Of a stretch of DNA of 20,461 nucleotides, positions 17,850 to 20,461 are shown piece by piece. This stretch comes from Apostichopus leukothele. Lineage: Eukaryota > Echinodermata > Holothuroidea > Aspidochirotida > Stichopodidae. The translations under genes and the position numbers were made by a program. Below the pieces are notes generated by a model. It worked only from the letters and a program-made list of their open reading frames with translations, was not told where the DNA came from and searched no databases. Every line of letters starts with the position of its first letter. The first letter of the stretch is position 1. The stretch covers positions 1 to 20,461 of the forward strand of contig JAAAKB020187068.1 in assembly GCA_010014835.2 (NCBI GenBank), written 5' to 3'.

Positions 17850-19012
17850 ATGATCTACAGTCAAGGTTGAAAGATTGGAGGATAGTGGTATGAGGACAAT
17901 ATTGACCTATTCAACATAACTTGAAACTTGATTTTACTTAAAATTGCATATCTATTTTAGATCAATGTTCAGAAGGAAAGATAACCAACTGAGCTTTATA
18001 TTGGCAGGTTTGCAGCAAGATCTCTAGTTTAAACTTAAGAATACAGCTACTGATTTGTGGAGTACATTTGGGAGCAAATTTTACTTATGCTAGTATTATT
18101 GTAAGCTACACTGGCAGTAACAATTTCTCAAATGGAAAATCTCAAAAAATTTATCATAACTCAATCCTATTTGGAAATTTGTTTGTGTTTGGCTCAAAAT
18201 TAGATGTAAACTACAGTATGTACTCTAATTTTCATCGCAAATTTGCCACTTCACCATTCATTGTAAAATAATTTTTAGACTGAAAACAGGTTTATAGTGT
18301 TGCGAATGGTTTGACACTTTTGTGAAATATTTAACGATTGATCAATTAGCTGGAATTGAAATATTTCCTGTTGATACTTTAAATGGTTTAGGAATATGGC
18401 ATCAGGTTTTGCCTTGCCAAGAAAGCATTCCAATCCAAAAAACTGAGGAATTCACCTTTAATTTATGAGAAAGAAATCACAAAGTTATGTATAATTTTCT
18501 GGGGCATTTGCAGAATTGATGGTCAACCAAAAGTGGTAGGAAAAAGAATGAAGCATTTCTAGTGATGGTAGAATGCTTCAAAAAGTCAACCAGTGAATCC
18601 CTGGTTGCACTGTATTTTGGCTTCTGAATGGTGCTTCTTTACTCCTTTCCATTGGTTATAATTTTATAGTTATTATTGCCTTGTTCATTAATAATGCATC
18701 TAGATCACCTAATTAAAATGTGTTATGTTTTGTATCATTTAAGGGGATTTTCATTCACTTCTGCAATTCTGGAATGATTAATAAATTTTGAGGTGGGAAA
18801 AGTCTCCTGGTGAAAACCTGGTTTTGACCTGGCTGTCAAAACCGCCCAGTAAAAAACGATCAACCCTGGATAACATTTCTTTAGCCAAATTGGTACAGTT
18901 TGGAAATTTTTTTTTCTAGTAAATCTGGTTCAACCAACAGTTGGCTGCTGATATGATGTACTACATCCCTCTGACACAGTTTCAAAGCCTTGTTCTGTCT
19001 ATAAGTTGTTTT
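17850..19012. other. Upstream flank, nothing recognised
   Basis: No gene supported on either strand. A perfect 9-bp inverted repeat is at 18820-18843. Confidence 0.5.
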
Positions 19013-19097
19013 TGTAAGCCCTGTCTAAGTAAGCCTAAGTAATCCTTAGCATAGCTAAGCCTATGTAATCCTATGAAAGTAAGCCTAAGTAAGACTG
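19013..19097. repeat. TAAGCCTAAGTAA-type degenerate repeat
   Basis: Recurrent TAAGCCTAAGT, CTAAGTAATCCT and CTATGTAATCCTATG words in one orientation, about 10-12 bp apart. Confidence 0.75.
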
Positions 19098-19469
19098 CCA
19101 TATGAAGTACTAGGCCTATAACTTAATGTAATCTTTGTCTGGTGAAAATGTTATCTGTCTCTCTGTGGCAGATGAGGGTAACAGATCAGTAGAGTAGACA
19201 GTTCCATGGTGTAAAGGTCTCTACAGAGCTCTACAGCCTGAAGAAACTGTAAGAAAATTAATTGCTCCTGTATAGGCTGACCATCATCGTTGCAAATACT
19301 CACAGTATTGCAAATACCTAGACTGCGTCATGTTGGAAGTCAAAAAGGTAAATTTACACTGAAACCTTGGCCCTGCAATTTTCTTGCCTTTTCTGTTATA
19401 TATAGCTAGGCTAAGTGTAATAATAAATATGTTGAAGAGTGTGGGGGTGTCAGGGAACAAGACCAATTG

Positions 19470-19755
19470 GGCTGGACCTAGCCTAGCCCAATTCCAAACT
19501 TACCCTTGCCTAACACTACCAGTAACATTACAAGTAACATTACACCTATTTAGCCCAGCTTAGGCTACAGTTGTAGAATATGCCTCGCAAATTGGGACAT
19601 GCTGTATCCTAACGTTACAGAAAAGGCATCTAGGTATGGGCATAATTTGGCCAAGGCTGAATTAGGCCAATGTATTGTTAGTTAGTGTTACTACGGTTGG
19701 CCTAACGTTGGTTAAGTTTGGCCTAACGACGTACGTTTAGCCTCTAGGCTATGCT
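19470..19755. repeat. Cluster of AGGCCTA / GGCCTAACG motifs
   Basis: Words such as CCTAGCCTAGCCC, TTAGGCTACAG, TTGGCCTAACGTTGG and TTTGGCCTAACGACG recur at irregular spacing, with more CpG than nearby. It could be a dispersed-repeat remnant or part of a promoter. A minus-strand donor-like AAGG|GTAAGTTTGG lies at 19503. Confidence 0.5.
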
Positions 19756-19856
19756 TATCGAAAGTGACACAAACTTTAACAGCGATACAGACCTGATGGG
19801 TGGTTCATTATAGAATTCGATGATATCTAATTTCATGTTAATTTCGTTGTTTCAGA

Positions 19857-20152
19857 TGAAGTCATGTTGAAGTGGACCAAACATCTTTCAATCACAACTC
19901 AGATCAAATTGGAACTATCTGCAAATGCACGACGTTAATCCCACCGTAGTTCTATGTTGTTGTCATGTCAAGTGTCCAGCCTACTACTTGGTACAGTACG
20001 TCAGCCATAAAACGATTTTTCATGTTTCATGCGCGGACTCGAGTAACTGTTCCCTTTTGACTTGTCTACTGCCCTCTAATTTAAAGAAGGGACGAGCAGA
20101 TGACTTAAAAAATAAAATTATTGAAAAATACAAAAAAAGTACAAGAGGGTAA
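19857..20152 (+). other. Possible exon of an unidentified plus-strand gene
   Basis: A good acceptor-like TTTCGTTGTTTCAG ends just before 19857. The frame is open from 19871 to the TAA at 20150-20152, with a methionine at 19925. The product has a Cys-rich middle (CCCHVKCPAYY) and a basic end (ADDLKNKIIEKYKKSTRG). I do not recognise a family and cannot pair it with another exon, so it may be chance. Confidence 0.2.
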
Positions 20153-20309
20153 TTCATGGAGCCGCTGATCTCACCCCAAATTTGGTTATATGACTACTAT
20201 GATGCATGTCATCACTCTGAAGCGACGTCATCTGACACCCACCAACTTTGAAGTTCGTTGATCTTGTGCCATATACCATATTGACATTATTAGGCTAGTA
20301 CCCTCTACC

Positions 20310-20461
20310 AGTGGCGTAGGAAAGTACTTTTGAGTGGGGGGGCTGAAGACTGATGGCCGGCCTGGGGGAGGGGTCTTTTTTTGGATTTTTTTTGCATTTC
20401 CAGGTGGCCTCAGATGCAATTTGGTGCAATATAGCACACTTCAACACCCACTCCATTTTGT
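20310..20461. repeat. Dispersed-repeat-like segment, cut by window edge
   Basis: It starts with ACCAGTGGCGTAGGAAAGT and continues with G-runs, T-runs and GATGCAATTTGGTGCAATAT. A leading AGTGGCGTAG followed by a G-rich stretch is a frequent start of short mobile repeats in marine invertebrate genomes. The family is not named because the right end is missing. Confidence 0.5.

Noticed and set aside
17600-17893. Plus-strand 97-codon open frame resembling a membrane protein
   Set aside because: It is the translation of a TACTGTATT minisatellite.
1-20461. Bacterial operon, phage or defence system
   Set aside because: Coding sequence is split by GT-AG introns with matching phases and encodes a eukaryotic P5B ATPase; no prokaryotic gene pattern is present.

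Overview
This is a eukaryotic window. One gene on the minus strand is cut into short coding exons with GT-AG junctions, separated by AT-rich introns full of minisatellites. Its product is the N-terminal 468 residues of a P5B-type ATPase (ATP13A family, closest by eye to ATP13A3-like proteins). The protein is clearly metazoan. Intron density, repeat style and a dispersed repeat at the right edge suggest a marine invertebrate deuterostome, possibly an echinoderm; the species is an inference I cannot confirm.

Layout, read right to left because the gene is on the minus strand. At 18990-20461 there are AGGCCTA-like motif clusters, a possible plus-strand exon of an unknown neighbour and a dispersed repeat. 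At 15650-18990 I see no recognised protein; this stretch holds a somewhat CpG-richer segment (15900-16500) that may be the promoter, a possible noncoding first exon ending at 15649, and a TACTGTATT minisatellite (17562-17849). The start codon is at 14995. Twelve coding exons follow down to 185: the N-terminal membrane-associated segment (exon 2), a variable linker (exons 3-4), the P5B N-terminal cytosolic region (exons 5-6), TM1-TM2 (exon 7), the actuator domain with PGD and TGES motifs (exons 8-11) and TM3 (exons 11-12). The TM4 motif, phosphorylation site, nucleotide-binding domain and remaining TM helices lie beyond the left edge. Phases agree at all eleven junctions and no frame breaks were found, so the gene looks intact.

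The most unusual property is where the tandem repeats sit. Exon 10's 5' splice site is repeated in tandem three times. The start of intron 8 is duplicated with one edge inside the splice donor. Arrays also end about 33-35 nt from the acceptors of exons 3 and 12 and about 30 nt from the donor of exon 9. I found no CRISPR array, operon, RNA gene or phage-like system. The window is an ordinary eukaryotic housekeeping-type gene with unusual intronic repeat architecture.
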